Shown piece by piece: positions 36,853 to 46,351 of a stretch of DNA of 64,000 nucleotides. The DNA is taken from contig CAMKWS010000004.1 in assembly GCA_946476985.1 (NCBI GenBank), forward strand, positions 100,328 through 164,327, given 5' to 3'. The stretch comes from an uncultured Acetobacteraceae bacterium. Lineage in GTDB: Bacteria > Pseudomonadota > Alphaproteobacteria > Acetobacterales > Acetobacteraceae. Each line of letters starts with the position of its first letter. The stretch's first letter is position 1. The notes beneath the pieces are model-generated. The model was given only the letters and a program-made list of their open reading frames with translations, was not told where the DNA came from and searched no databases. The translations under genes and the position numbers were made by a program.

Positions 36853-37531
36853 GTATTACACGCCAAAGGGTGAAGAGAATTGTACTAAAGACAAGCAGAT
36901 ACAGCAAAACTGCTGTGCCGATGAAATGTCGTGTCGTGCGGTGAGGGTCATCTACCCATTGTAGAAAGTTCGTCACATCCGCTGCCATCTGGGGAATAGT
37001 TGCTTTCGTCCCATCTGGAAAACTCATCATATCATCATGTAAAGGAGGCCGCATTTTAAAGTGGTGGTGATGGGTTAGCGCAACGGGGTTATAATAAGTG
37101 TTTGGTGCGAGTGTGATATCCGGTGGGGTAGGGCGGTACCCTGTTAAGACATTTCGAATATAGTCTGGGCCGCCTTTAATTGTACGCGTGATATGCGAAA
37201 GGTCTGGTGGATAATCTCCTCCATTAGCGGCTTTTCCCACTGCTACATTGGGGTAGGGTGAGGCTATAGGCTCATCTATCTTGGCATGATGTTGTTGCGC
37301 CCAATTTTTCAAAGCTGTGCGTGAAGGCTGCAAAGCGCTCATATCGCCGTAATGTACAAATTGTATACTATGGCAGGAGCTACATACCTGCTGAAAAACC
37401 ATCAGACCGCGTTGTTCGGGCTTCATTGTGGGAAGAGTGGGTGGTGTAGATGGAGCTTGAGCATAGCCAACATCACGCATGGATATGGAGAGGATTAGCA
37501 TCCATAAGAGAGAAAATAGTGCGCGGCGCAT
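36836..37531 (-). CDS. petC: Cytochrome c1 of the bc1 complex
   Basis: A heme-c-carrying subunit of the ubiquinol:cytochrome c oxidoreductase, 231 residues from ATG 37531. An N-terminal signal sequence (MRRALFSLLWMLILS) is followed by the heme attachment site VCSSCHSIQF. Farther on, DPHRTT leads into a C-terminal transmembrane anchor (FIGTAVLLYLLVFSTILFTLW). The axial methionine lies in a segment reading THHHHFKMRPPLHDDM; the run of four histidines before it is unusual. The start overlaps the petB stop as TAATG. A long frame from 37615 would add a non-homologous extension. Confidence 0.94.
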   Translation of the reverse strand: MRRALFSLLWMLILSISMRDVGYAQAPSTPPTLPTMKPEQRGLMVFQQVCSSCHSIQFVHYGDMSALQPSRTALKNWAQQHHAKIDEPIASPYPNVAVGKAANGGDYPPDLSHITRTIKGGPDYIRNVLTGYRPTPPDITLAPNTYYNPVALTHHHHFKMRPPLHDDMMSFPDGTKATIPQMAADVTNFLQWVDDPHRTTRHFIGTAVLLYLLVFSTILFTLWRVIQKEEG

Positions 37532-38724
37532 TATGACATTTCCCTCTTTTGAGAGGATATGTGTCGTTCCTGATAAGCCGTAAGAGGGATGAGGACTAAA
37601 AAAACAAAGAACCACACAGCAAGGCTTCCTCGGCTAAGCCATAGCCAAAGTGGTGTTACCCTTTGCAAGCCTGCAATTGTAAGTGTGAGAAACGCTGCAA
37701 AAAAGATTACCAACCCAATGCGTAAAAATGGGCGATATGTGGCATTATGGCGAGGAGATCGGTCTAACCAAGGTAGTATGAATAGTATTGCAACACTACC
37801 TAAGGCTAAGATCAGCCCGCCAAGGCGTGAAGGAATAGCCCGCAGGATGGCGAAATAAGGGGCGAGATACCATTCTGGCGTAATATCTGCTGGTGTTTTT
37901 AGCGGGTCGGCGGGGATGGTATTGCTGATTTTGGTCAGCAAAGCGGGAAAGAAGAATATCACCCCTGTTAGCAGAGCTAAAAAGCCGCAAACAGCAAGGC
38001 CATCTTTAAAGGCGTAAAAGGGAATAAAGGGACGCGTCTTATGCACAGGGTGTGGGCTGTCTAATGTGGGATTACTGGATCCTGTACCGTGCAAGAAAAG
38101 AATATGCAGCCCTATAATTGCTGCGATAATGAAGCCTAGTGCAAAGTGTAGAATAAAGAAGCGATGCAGCGCAACGGCCCCTAATGTGTTCTCGCCTAGG
38201 AGATAGGTAATAAGAGGGCGCCCAATACCGGGAATAGCTTCTATTGCATGGGTAATCACTGTGGCGCCCCAATAAGACATTTGCCCCCACGGAAGGACAT
38301 AGCCTGCAAAGGCTGTGACCATAAAAAGAAGCATCAAAGTTAAACCGGAGAGCCACACAAGTTCTCGTGGGGCTTTATAGGACCCATACCAAAGCCCCCG
38401 GGCAAGATGGATGTACAGAGCCGCAAACAGGAGGCTTACCCCGCCAGTGTGAAAACTACGGAGGAGCCACCCAGACGGTATGCGGCGGTCTATAGCTTCA
38501 ATACTCGCAAAGGCTTGCTCAATATGTGAGTCATAATGTAGCGAGAGGAACACTCCACTCGTAAGCATGAGGGCAAAGCCCACTATAAGACAGGCACCAA
38601 GTGTCCATAATAGATTTACTGGTGGTACAGGGAAGCGCACTATATGGCGGCATAAGGGCTTCAAAAAAGGTAGGCGTTCATCAAGCCAATGATGAGGAGA
38701 GGGGAGTTGGTCGTGCGGTTTCAC
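37531..38724 (-). CDS. petB: Cytochrome b of the bc1 complex
   Basis: The membrane-embedded, diheme subunit of ubiquinol:cytochrome c oxidoreductase, where quinol is oxidised. The protein is 397 residues. It has FALMLTSGVFLSLHYD, FHTGGVSLLFAALYIHLARGLWYGS with heme-binding histidines, and TAFAGYVLPWGQMSYWGATVIT, the cd helix hallmark. The C-terminal part has the PEW quinol site in ADITPEWYLAPYFAILRAIPSRLGG. It lies between the Rieske gene and cytochrome c1, with a TAATG junction to the latter. Confidence 0.97.
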   Translation of the reverse strand: MKPHDQLPSPHHWLDERLPFLKPLCRHIVRFPVPPVNLLWTLGACLIVGFALMLTSGVFLSLHYDSHIEQAFASIEAIDRRIPSGWLLRSFHTGGVSLLFAALYIHLARGLWYGSYKAPRELVWLSGLTLMLLFMVTAFAGYVLPWGQMSYWGATVITHAIEAIPGIGRPLITYLLGENTLGAVALHRFFILHFALGFIIAAIIGLHILFLHGTGSSNPTLDSPHPVHKTRPFIPFYAFKDGLAVCGFLALLTGVIFFFPALLTKISNTIPADPLKTPADITPEWYLAPYFAILRAIPSRLGGLILALGSVAILFILPWLDRSPRHNATYRPFLRIGLVIFFAAFLTLTIAGLQRVTPLWLWLSRGSLAVWFFVFLVLIPLTAYQERHISSQKREMS

Positions 38725-38737
38725 GTAAAGTCTTACT

Positions 38738-39397
38738 CTATAATTGTTGGAGGCTGTTTATGCTGAAATCTGGTGAAGTGAGGCTTTCTCCCAGCCGGAT
38801 GGTACGGTCATCTATAAAGTGCATCGGTGGGACAGGAAGGTTGTAAGGCGCGGGCATATTGCGGAGTACGCGCCCAGCGCCATCAAATTGTGATCCATGA
38901 CACGGGCAGAAGAACCCACCAGAGGCAGGGATAGTCGGGTTGTTCTGGTAGTTTGGTACACAACCAAGATGTGTGCAGATCGTAATAAATACCCCATATT
39001 CTGGTCGGATGGACCTATAGAGATTCTCGGCATCACGTGGTTGTTGACGTGTACGGGATTGTGGATCGGCTAATAAAGTGAGGAGAGCTGGGCTTTCTAA
39101 AGCGTGAAGCATCCCTGTGGTGCGGCGTTGAATCGCCACAGGCAGTCCTTGCCACACGACTATCTTATGCTCACCCGGTGAAAGGTCTTGTAAAGGGACA
39201 TCAATGGTTGTCTGATCTTGCAGGGTAGATGACGCTTCGCTTTGGCGTAAGCTATCAAAAAATGGCACAGCCAACGTACAGGCTCCCGCTCCTCCTAAGG
39301 CAATAGATCCCGTAGTGAGGACATCGCGGCGTGTTGGGCAGGGCAGTAGCTGGTCATCAAAGGCGGGATGCGCCTTCTCTTTGGGTGTCTCTGTCAT
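38738..39397 (-). CDS. petA: Rieske iron-sulfur protein of the bc1 complex
   Basis: The [2Fe-2S] subunit that accepts electrons from quinol at the Qo site, 219 residues. The N-terminus has a twin-arginine-like sequence (CPTRRDVLTTGSIALGG) and a hydrophobic segment for anchoring. The two Rieske boxes are CTHLGC (ligand Cys and His) and CPCHGSQFDGAGRV, both intact. The tail APYNLPVPPMHF is typical. It is the first gene of petABC, divergent from cioAB with about 190 bp between. Confidence 0.97.
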   Translation of the reverse strand: MTETPKEKAHPAFDDQLLPCPTRRDVLTTGSIALGGAGACTLAVPFFDSLRQSEASSTLQDQTTIDVPLQDLSPGEHKIVVWQGLPVAIQRRTTGMLHALESPALLTLLADPQSRTRQQPRDAENLYRSIRPEYGVFITICTHLGCVPNYQNNPTIPASGGFFCPCHGSQFDGAGRVLRNMPAPYNLPVPPMHFIDDRTIRLGESLTSPDFSINSLQQL

Positions 39398-39589
39398 TCA
39401 GAACGTCCTTGCTTTGACTATATATTAGAAGCAGGGGCGCTCCTGCGCAATTTTTGCATGAAATGCTGCATTATCTAGGTGATATATTTGAGTTTTATAA
39501 ATAAAAAATAAATTTTCTTAATATATGAAGCTTGTCAGAAGAGGTTCAAAGCAAAGATTCTCTATTGTGTATGGGGAGAACATTTATAT

Positions 39590-41005
39590 ATGCCAGAATA
39601 CTATAATATCTCGCTTCTTATAGCACGGTTGCAATTTGCCTTTACCGTCGGGGTCCATATTATATTCCCGGCTTTTTCTATTGGATTATCGGTTTTCTTA
39701 ACTTTTCTTGAAGCCGCTTGGCTGAAAACGAACGATGACCGTTATTTAAGGTTATTTAAATACTGGTTAAAGGTCTTTTCAATCGTTTTTGGGATGGGTG
39801 TCGTTTCTGGCATTGTTATGGCTTATGAGTTCGGTACGAACTGGTCAGAATTCTCTGCTAAAGCAGGCCCGATTACGGGAGTATTACTTTCATATGAGGT
39901 GATGACAGCCTTCTTTATGGAGGCAGGTTTCCTGGGTGTGATGCTGTTCGGCCTTAACCGAGTTGGCAAGAGAATGCATTTTTTTGCTACCTGCGCCGTC
40001 ACCGCTGGGACGTTAATCTCTATGACGTGGATCTTAGCTTCAAACTCATGGATGCAAACGCCCCAAGGCTACATGATAGACCCCCAAACAGGTCATTTTC
40101 TGCCGAAAGATTGGCTTGCCATTATCTTTAATCCATCCTTTCCATATCGGATTGTGCATATGGGGTTTGCAGCTTTGCTATCGGTTGCCTTTACAGTGGC
40201 AGCGGCAGGAGCGTGGCATTTGTTGAAGGCTCGTAAAACAGAGCAGAAAGCAGATAGTACAATCCACCTCATGTTTTCTTTGGCTTTATGGATGATTGCC
40301 GTTACGGCGCCTCTGCAAATTTTAGCAGGGGACTTACATGGCTTGAACACGCTTAAATATCAGCCTGCCAAAATAGCGGCAATGGAAGGGGACTGGGAGA
40401 GTGAAACCCGTGCGCCGGAGTTGTTGTTCGGTATTCCTAATATGAAAACCGAACATACGGATTACGCTATCGGCATCCCACTTATCGGGTCTTTCATTCT
40501 AACGCACGATATTAACGGGAAAGTCCCAGGCCTGAAGGATTATCCAGTAGATCAACGTGCCCCTGTGCCAATCGTATTTTTTTCCTTCCGGATTATGATT
40601 GCCCTTGGTGGGTTGATGTTGTTGTGCGGGTTATGGTCGCTTTGGCTGCGCTACAAGAAGCGTCTGTTTGACCATCCATTATTTTTACGAAGTGTACTCG
40701 TAATGGCCCCTTCTGGCTTTTTGGCTCTATTATGTGGGTGGGTGACAACAGAGGTCGGCCGCCAACCATGGACAGTCTATGGCCTGCTTCGCACGCGCGA
40801 TAGTGCTTCACCACTTGCGGCCTCAAGTTTGTCTTTTTCTATGATGTTTTTTGTCGTCATCTATGTGTTTGTCTTTGGTTCAGGTTTTTTGATGCTGGTG
40901 CGTATGCTGCGTAAAGCACCGGAAAAAGCAAACCAGTTAGATGAGGATACAATGATCATTGGTAGTTGTCATGACATCATCACCTCCAACAAAGAGGCTC
41001 CATAA
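39590..41005 (+). CDS. cioA: Cytochrome bd-type quinol oxidase subunit I, CIO type
   Basis: A 471-residue integral membrane subunit that binds the b and d hemes and oxidises ubiquinol. Family features include the start LIARLQFAFTVGVHIIFPAFSIG with a heme ligand His, VSGIVMAYEFGTNWS, and VMTAFFMEAGFLGVMLFG. GWVTTEVGRQPWTVYGLLRT is conserved near the C-terminus. The quinol loop after TM6 is short, as in the cyanide-insensitive oxidase (CIO) branch found in acetic acid bacteria and Pseudomonas. It is followed by cioB after 2 bp and a DUF2474 gene, which supports the CIO assignment. Confidence 0.94.
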   Translation: MPEYYNISLLIARLQFAFTVGVHIIFPAFSIGLSVFLTFLEAAWLKTNDDRYLRLFKYWLKVFSIVFGMGVVSGIVMAYEFGTNWSEFSAKAGPITGVLLSYEVMTAFFMEAGFLGVMLFGLNRVGKRMHFFATCAVTAGTLISMTWILASNSWMQTPQGYMIDPQTGHFLPKDWLAIIFNPSFPYRIVHMGFAALLSVAFTVAAAGAWHLLKARKTEQKADSTIHLMFSLALWMIAVTAPLQILAGDLHGLNTLKYQPAKIAAMEGDWESETRAPELLFGIPNMKTEHTDYAIGIPLIGSFILTHDINGKVPGLKDYPVDQRAPVPIVFFSFRIMIALGGLMLLCGLWSLWLRYKKRLFDHPLFLRSVLVMAPSGFLALLCGWVTTEVGRQPWTVYGLLRTRDSASPLAASSLSFSMMFFVVIYVFVFGSGFLMLVRMLRKAPEKANQLDEDTMIIGSCHDIITSNKEAP

Positions 41006-41007
41006 CC

Positions 41008-42027
41008 ATGACTGATCCTGCATTCTATTTGCCATTTATTTGGGCATTCATCGTTATTTTAGCTGTCTCTGTTTATGTGATTTTAGATGGCTTTGATCTT
41101 GGCCTTGGTATGCTCTTTGCTTTTGAAACCAAGCAGGAGCACCGCGATATTATGATCAACACCATTGCACCAATATGGGATGGAAACGAAACATGGATGG
41201 TCCTTGGTGGGGCAACGCTTTTTGGTGTATTCCCTGGAGCCTATAGTACGTTACTACCCGCATTTTATATCCCCATTATCATTATGCTCGGGGCGTTGAT
41301 TTTCCGAGGCGTGGCTTTTGAGTTCCGTATTATGGCTCATGCTTCTACGCATCGTCGTTTTTGGAATGTCGGCTTCATGGTTGGTTCCACATTGGCGGCA
41401 TTTTGTCAGGGGTGCATCTTGGGGGGGTATGTTCAAGGTATTCGCACTACCAATGGTGCGTTCTCTGGTAGTGCGATGGATTGGCTGACCCCATTTAGTA
41501 TTTTATGTGGCCTCTCTGTTGTGGTTGGTTATGCCCTGTTGGGAACAACATGGCTGGTGTGGCGCACTGCAGGAGCGTTAGAGCAGCAAAGCCGGCGTTG
41601 GTCAAAAAGGCTCGCTCTTATGATGTTGGCTTGTATTATTGCCGTAAGTTGTTGGACGCCCTTTCTTCATGCGCCTTATCTGCACCGCTGGTTTGCATAT
41701 CCTAATATTATTTACGGTATGCCCGTACCAGCTCTTGTGGCAGTAACAGGGGTGATTATGTGGCGAAGTTTGGGGCGTGAGGATGCGGTTACAGCATTCA
41801 TTTGCACGATTGCATGGTTTCTACTTAGCCTTGTTGGCCTTGCTATAACGATCTGGCCGTATGCGGTGCCTCCCGCTTTAACCTTGTGGGATGTCGCAGC
41901 TCCTGTTTCGAGCCAGATATTCCAGCTTGTTGGGACACTCATCCTTTTGCCCTTTATTACGGGCTATACGCTGTATTCCTACTATCTTTTCCGTGGAAAG
42001 GTGACAAAAGCTGATGGCTATCATTAA
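41008..42027 (+). CDS. cioB: Cytochrome bd-type quinol oxidase subunit II, CIO type
   Basis: A 339-residue integral membrane subunit partnering CioA. It begins LPFIWAFIVILAVSVYVILDGFDLGLGML, the CydB hallmark, and contains IAPIWDGNETWMVLGGATLFGVFP and RGVAFEFRIMAH. Its start lies 2 bp after the cioA stop, and its own 3' end overlaps the start of the DUF2474 gene by 14 bp. The complex transfers electrons to oxygen without pumping protons. A G7 run near 41424-41430 falls in frame. Confidence 0.95.
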   Translation: MTDPAFYLPFIWAFIVILAVSVYVILDGFDLGLGMLFAFETKQEHRDIMINTIAPIWDGNETWMVLGGATLFGVFPGAYSTLLPAFYIPIIIMLGALIFRGVAFEFRIMAHASTHRRFWNVGFMVGSTLAAFCQGCILGGYVQGIRTTNGAFSGSAMDWLTPFSILCGLSVVVGYALLGTTWLVWRTAGALEQQSRRWSKRLALMMLACIIAVSCWTPFLHAPYLHRWFAYPNIIYGMPVPALVAVTGVIMWRSLGREDAVTAFICTIAWFLLSLVGLAITIWPYAVPPALTLWDVAAPVSSQIFQLVGTLILLPFITGYTLYSYYLFRGKVTKADGYH

Positions 42028-42163
42028 GTTTGTAGAACACGATCCACAAGCGGTCTCTACGCCATATTGGAAGCGGCTAGCATGGTTTGTTGGCTTATGG
42101 AGCTTTTCTACAGTAGCTATGCTGTTATTTGCTAGCTTGCTTCATATGCTGATTCCTCGATAG
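42014..42163 (+). CDS. DUF2474-like 49-residue membrane peptide
   Basis: A small gene too short for ordinary ORF cut-offs. ATG 42014 lies inside the last codons of cioB in another frame and the TAG is at 42161-42163. The peptide has a polar N-terminus (FVEHDPQAVSTPYWKRLA) and one hydrophobic helix (about 24-46: WFVGLWSFSTVAMLLFASLL). That is the shape of DUF2474 proteins encoded after cioAB, and analogous in role to CydX of the E. coli bd oxidase. Overlap with cioB suggests coupled translation. Confidence 0.8.
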   Translation: MAIIKFVEHDPQAVSTPYWKRLAWFVGLWSFSTVAMLLFASLLHMLIPR

Positions 42164-42270
42164 GGGGGACTTTTCTCAAAGGGTGCGTTATTTAGAATGA
42201 GAGGATGGGTTCGACCTCACGATATACTTCTCTTGTTAGAAATAACGTACATTAGAGAGGAGCTCCTGCC

Positions 42271-43644
42271 TCAGCAGGCAGGTACGTTCACTGCCAGCCC
42301 ACCTAGAGCTGTTTCTTTATAGCGATGGTTCATGTCCCGTCCTGTCTCGGCCATGGTTTTTATGACATGGTCAAGCGAAACATAGTGTGTACCATTATCG
42401 CTTAGAGCGAGAGAGGATGCATTAACGGCTTTCACGGCCCCAAAAGCGTTACGCTCAATGCAGGGGATTTGTACCAATCCAGCAACGGGATCACAGGTCA
42501 TGCCAAGATGATGTTCCATGGCAATTTCAGCGGCGTGCTCACATTGCTCTGGCGTACCACCCAGGGCGGCGGTGAGGCCTGCGGCAGCCATAGAAGACGC
42601 TACACCGACCTCACCTTGGCAGCCAACTTCAGCACCAGAGATAGACGCATTAAGTTTAAAGAGTCCTCCAATTGCGGCAGCCGTTAGGAGAAATTGGCGC
42701 ACTCCCTTTTGTGTATATTCCGGACAGAAGTCACGATAATAGCGCAATACAGCGGGGATGACACCAGCTGCGCCATTAGTAGGGGCTGTTACAACACGGC
42801 CTCCAGCTGCGTTTTCTTCATTCACAGCAATGGCGAATAGGCTAATCCAATTCATGACCCCATGGGGAGAAGGTTGGCTATTTGTACGTTCTTGTAGCTT
42901 ACGATATAGCGTCGCCGCACGGCGTTTGACTTTCAGCGGACCGGGTAGAATATCTGTATGATGCAAGCCTGCCTCAATGCAGGTGAACATAACATCTGCA
43001 ATACGGTCTAGGCCTTTTTCAACATCCCACAAAGGGCGGGTGGCAGTCTCATTTGTCAGGATGATATCTGCAATATCGGTCCCTTGCGTACGGGTATGGG
43101 CGAGGAGTTCTTTGCCGCTACAAAAGCGATAAGGTACTTCTGGAAGTGTATAAGACATCGTCTTTGCTTGTTCCTCAGGGGTAATAAACCCGCCACCAAC
43201 GGAACAAAAACGCTGGCATGTAAGCAGACTGCCATCCCGTGCGAAGGCTTCGAATTGAATTGTATTAGGGTGGATAGGTGGAATTGTTGCTGTGTCTAAG
43301 ATGATATCGTTTTGATAATCAAATGAAAAACTTGTGCCGTTTAGAGAGAGTAAATGTGTTGTTTGAATATGATTGACGAGTTTTTTTGCGCTTTCGGGGT
43401 CCACATTTTCGGGGATCTCCCCTGCGAGGCCTAACAAAATGGCCTTCAATGTGCCGTGCCCTTCTGCGGTGAGTGCCAGAGACCCATAAAGAGTGACGAC
43501 AATGCGCGCTGGGCTTTTATGTAAAGGGCAAAGCGGTAAATCAGCCATGCGGTCTGCAAAGCGGTGCGCCGCCCTCATTGGCCCTACAGTATGGGAGGAT
43601 GAAGGGCCTAACCCTATCTTAAAAAGGTCAAATAGGCTGATCAT
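42271..43644 (-). CDS. sdaA: L-serine ammonia-lyase, single-chain iron-sulfur type
   Basis: Deaminates L-serine to pyruvate and ammonia using a [4Fe-4S] cluster. The protein is 457 residues, matching the single-chain type with beta and alpha domains fused. The N-terminal domain starts [21 protein letters not shown]. The cluster cysteines lie in [21 protein letters not shown] and [16 protein letters not shown] in the C-terminal half. The gene stands alone, divergent from the siderophore receptor with about 300 bp between. Serine as a carbon source is an inference. Confidence 0.95.
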   Translation of the reverse strand: MISLFDLFKIGLGPSSSHTVGPMRAAHRFADRMADLPLCPLHKSPARIVVTLYGSLALTAEGHGTLKAILLGLAGEIPENVDPESAKKLVNHIQTTHLLSLNGTSFSFDYQNDIILDTATIPPIHPNTIQFEAFARDGSLLTCQRFCSVGGGFITPEEQAKTMSYTLPEVPYRFCSGKELLAHTRTQGTDIADIILTNETATRPLWDVEKGLDRIADVMFTCIEAGLHHTDILPGPLKVKRRAATLYRKLQERTNSQPSPHGVMNWISLFAIAVNEENAAGGRVVTAPTNGAAGVIPAVLRYYRDFCPEYTQKGVRQFLLTAAAIGGLFKLNASISGAEVGCQGEVGVASSMAAAGLTAALGGTPEQCEHAAEIAMEHHLGMTCDPVAGLVQIPCIERNAFGAVKAVNASSLALSDNGTHYVSLDHVIKTMAETGRDMNHRYKETALGGLAVNVPAC

Positions 43645-43946
43645 GAAATATGTGTCCCTGTGGCGCTATGACATATTCTATTTATGGGACGATTTTCTTT
43701 ATTTTTTAAGACGTAAAAAATAAATTATTTTGCTTGTGAAATGATTTATAAACTTTATTATCACCGCACACTCCCCCTTTTATGTCCGACCGTTTTTATG
43801 AGTCGATAAAGAGGGAAGACGAACTCCCGCAAAACTTAAGAACCTACCTCATAAAATCCTAAAATAAGATTAATATCAATATTGATATGCAAATGATTCT
43901 CATTTACATCACACTGTGACATATGATTCATGGTGGAGTTTGGATA
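43645..43946. other. 302-bp divergent intergenic region, sdaA and siderophore receptor
   Basis: This AT-rich spacer should hold both promoters. A Fur-box-like element lies at 43889-43907. An inverted-repeat-like ATATCAATATTGATAT is seen just before it, at about 43874-43889. I see no gene or RNA in it. Confidence 0.55.
43889..43907 (+). promoter_or_regulatory. Fur-box-like operator ahead of the siderophore receptor
   Basis: The 19 bases GCAAATGATTCTCATTTAC match 13 of 19 positions of the classical Fur box GATAATGATAATCATTATC, including the central ATGAT and TCATT halves. It lies 40 bp before the receptor start codon. Iron-dependent repression is therefore likely, though some alphaproteobacteria use Irr or RirA instead of Fur. 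Confidence 0.6.
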
Positions 43947-46169
43947 ATGCGGCGTCCCTTTTTTGTCTCGGCAGGAATGATCCTGCTCTTGACTGTTCCC
44001 GTGCCGACACTTGCCGCGGCGGCACAAAATGATGTTTCTCATCAGTCTCTCTCAGCAGATAAAAATGCGAAGAAGGTAGATAAAAATAATCCGGGATCTT
44101 CAGAAACTAAGAAGGCGCAGAAGGAAATTTCAACGCAAGAGACTATTTCTGTTATCGGGAAGCGTAATCCTTTATTGACAGAAAATAGTGGCTTGATGAC
44201 GATCCAAGCCTCAGACACAGCCACAAGAATGCCTCTCACTATGAGAGAAACACCTCAGGCGATGAGCGTTTTAACACAGCGCTTTTTGAACGATTTTACC
44301 GTACAGAATGCGAATGACGCCCTAAATAATGCAACAGGGCTGACAGTCCAGCGTGTCGAAACAAATAGAACGTATATCTCCGCTCGTGGGTTTGATGTCT
44401 CGACATATCAATATGATGGTATTGGTTTGCCGTTTTCTCAGGGAACGCAGATCGGCGATATCGACACAGCCGTTTATGACAATATTCAAGTGTTACGCGG
44501 GGCCAATGGCTTGCTCTCCTCAACAGGTAACCCTGGGGCGACAGTTAATTACGTTCGCAAAAGGGCCACAAAGGAGTTCCAAGCGAGTATCCAAGGGACA
44601 AGTGGCTCGTGGAACAAGCGCCGTGTCGTGGGGGATGTCTCTGGCTCGCCGTTAAAATCTGGTCGGGTAAGGGGGCGTTTAATCGCTGTTTATGAGAATG
44701 GTGATTCTTATCTCGATCGTTTCTCACAAGAGAAAACAACGGTTTATGGCACTGTAGAAGCAGATATCACGAAGAGTACGTTGTTGCGGTTGGGATATTC
44801 GTGGGAGCAGAATGACCCGAACAGTTCTATGTGGGGAGCTTTGCCGCTAAATAATTCCGATGGGAGCCCCACGCATTATTCTCGTTCGACTTCTACTGCA
44901 GCACGATATGCTTACATGAACAATCGTGATTCCCAGATGTTTGGGGATCTCACCCAGAAAATAGGCGACAATTGGACCCTCCGCTTATATGGGACAGAGC
45001 ATATTATGGAAACAGATGGCCATATGTTTTACGTCTATGGTCAGCCAGATAAGCAAACAGGACTAGGGCTTAAAAGCTATCCTTCCAAATATAATGGTCA
45101 AGAAAAACAATGGATTGGTGATTTCTCTGCTTTAGGGAAATTCCATATTGCAGGCCAAGTGCAGCAGCTTGTTATTGGTGGGAACACAGCCAGCGGTGCA
45201 AACCGGCAATATTCTCTTTACGGTGCAGGAATAGGCACAGCCTTACCCTTTCTGGAAGGGTGGAATGGAAACTACGCTGAACCTGCCTATGATGCCGGGG
45301 CGTCTAACGCACGGTTTAATTATGTGCGACAGAGTTTCTATACTGCGTTAAGGCTGGGAATAACACGAGATTTACATCTATTCGGCGGGGTAAATCTTTC
45401 CCATGCCAGCAGCACGGGGCAGAGCTATGGGGTGCAAAGCAAATATAATGTAACGCAGCCAACACCATATACGGGTCTGACATATGATTTTCTCAAGAAC
45501 TATACTTTCTATATTAGCTATGGGAAAATTTTTAACCCTCAGACAGAGCTGGATGTTAATCACCGTATTCTAAGTCCCGTACAAGGGGATAATTTAGAGG
45601 GTGGGGTGAAGGCTTCATGGTTTAATAATCGCTTGAATGTGTCCCTTACAGGCTATCATGTTCGGCAAAATCACTTAGCTGATTCTGCTGGGTATCTTGC
45701 AACGGGTGAGGCCTATTATCGGGCTATTAACGCCCAATCCGCTGGGGCTGAGTTTGATATTTCTGGTCAAATTACGCCACATCTTCAGGTTATGGCAGGT
45801 GGAAGCCTCCTGAAATTATATGATGACCAAAATCACCCGGTGCGGACTTATGTTCCACGGCAAACCTTACATGGAGCTGTGACATGGGATGTCCCATGGG
45901 TGAAGCATTTGCGTGTTGGTGCTAATCTCACATGGCAAGGTCGTACTCGGCAAACATATAGCCTAGATAGTGGCATGTCTGTTACGGCGAAGCAGCGTAA
46001 TTATGCCCTGCTTAACCTGATGGTGCATTACGATATGGGGAAACATTGGCAGTTAACGGGTAACTTCAACAACGTCACTAATCATAAATATTGGACATCC
46101 CTCTATTGGTCGCAATCTTATTACGGCGCTCCATTCAATGGTACGGTAACGCTTACGCATCAGTTCTAA
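43947..46169 (+). CDS. TonB-dependent siderophore receptor
   Basis: A 740-residue outer-membrane receptor from ATG 43947. Order of parts: signal peptide (FFVSAGMILLLTVPVPTLAAAA), a 40-residue lysine-rich stretch, a TonB-box-like ETISVIGKR, and the plug domain (about 75-195, with RETPQAMSVLTQRF and NATGLTVQRV). The 22-strand barrel follows, ending in VTLTHQF with a C-terminal phenylalanine. The plug pattern is of the FhuE/FpvA type, which takes up ferric hydroxamate or similar siderophores. An upstream Fur-like box fits iron regulation. No TonB or transport ATPase is adjacent. Confidence 0.93.
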   Translation: MRRPFFVSAGMILLLTVPVPTLAAAAQNDVSHQSLSADKNAKKVDKNNPGSSETKKAQKEISTQETISVIGKRNPLLTENSGLMTIQASDTATRMPLTMRETPQAMSVLTQRFLNDFTVQNANDALNNATGLTVQRVETNRTYISARGFDVSTYQYDGIGLPFSQGTQIGDIDTAVYDNIQVLRGANGLLSSTGNPGATVNYVRKRATKEFQASIQGTSGSWNKRRVVGDVSGSPLKSGRVRGRLIAVYENGDSYLDRFSQEKTTVYGTVEADITKSTLLRLGYSWEQNDPNSSMWGALPLNNSDGSPTHYSRSTSTAARYAYMNNRDSQMFGDLTQKIGDNWTLRLYGTEHIMETDGHMFYVYGQPDKQTGLGLKSYPSKYNGQEKQWIGDFSALGKFHIAGQVQQLVIGGNTASGANRQYSLYGAGIGTALPFLEGWNGNYAEPAYDAGASNARFNYVRQSFYTALRLGITRDLHLFGGVNLSHASSTGQSYGVQSKYNVTQPTPYTGLTYDFLKNYTFYISYGKIFNPQTELDVNHRILSPVQGDNLEGGVKASWFNNRLNVSLTGYHVRQNHLADSAGYLATGEAYYRAINAQSAGAEFDISGQITPHLQVMAGGSLLKLYDDQNHPVRTYVPRQTLHGAVTWDVPWVKHLRVGANLTWQGRTRQTYSLDSGMSVTAKQRNYALLNLMVHYDMGKHWQLTGNFNNVTNHKYWTSLYWSQSYYGAPFNGTVTLTHQF

Positions 46170-46186
46170 TAATGTGAATGCTCAAG

Positions 46187-46221
46187 ATGGCGGGAAGGGG
46201 AGATTCTTTCCGCCATTTTTA
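46187..46221 (+). terminator. Terminator after the siderophore receptor
   Basis: ATGGCGGGAA and TTTCCGCCAT pair over 10 bp with one GU pair, followed by TTTTTATT. It lies about 17 bp past the receptor stop codon. Confidence 0.9.
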
Positions 46222-46351
46222 TTGCGGGCGAATCAGGAGAAAGGTCACGCAATGAATATTATGTCCCTCGTCATGCAAGTACATTGACCTAAGAACAAGA
46301 AGAACTATCCGGTTTTTATGAGAGGCAGCCCGTGGCCACGATGAAAATCAG

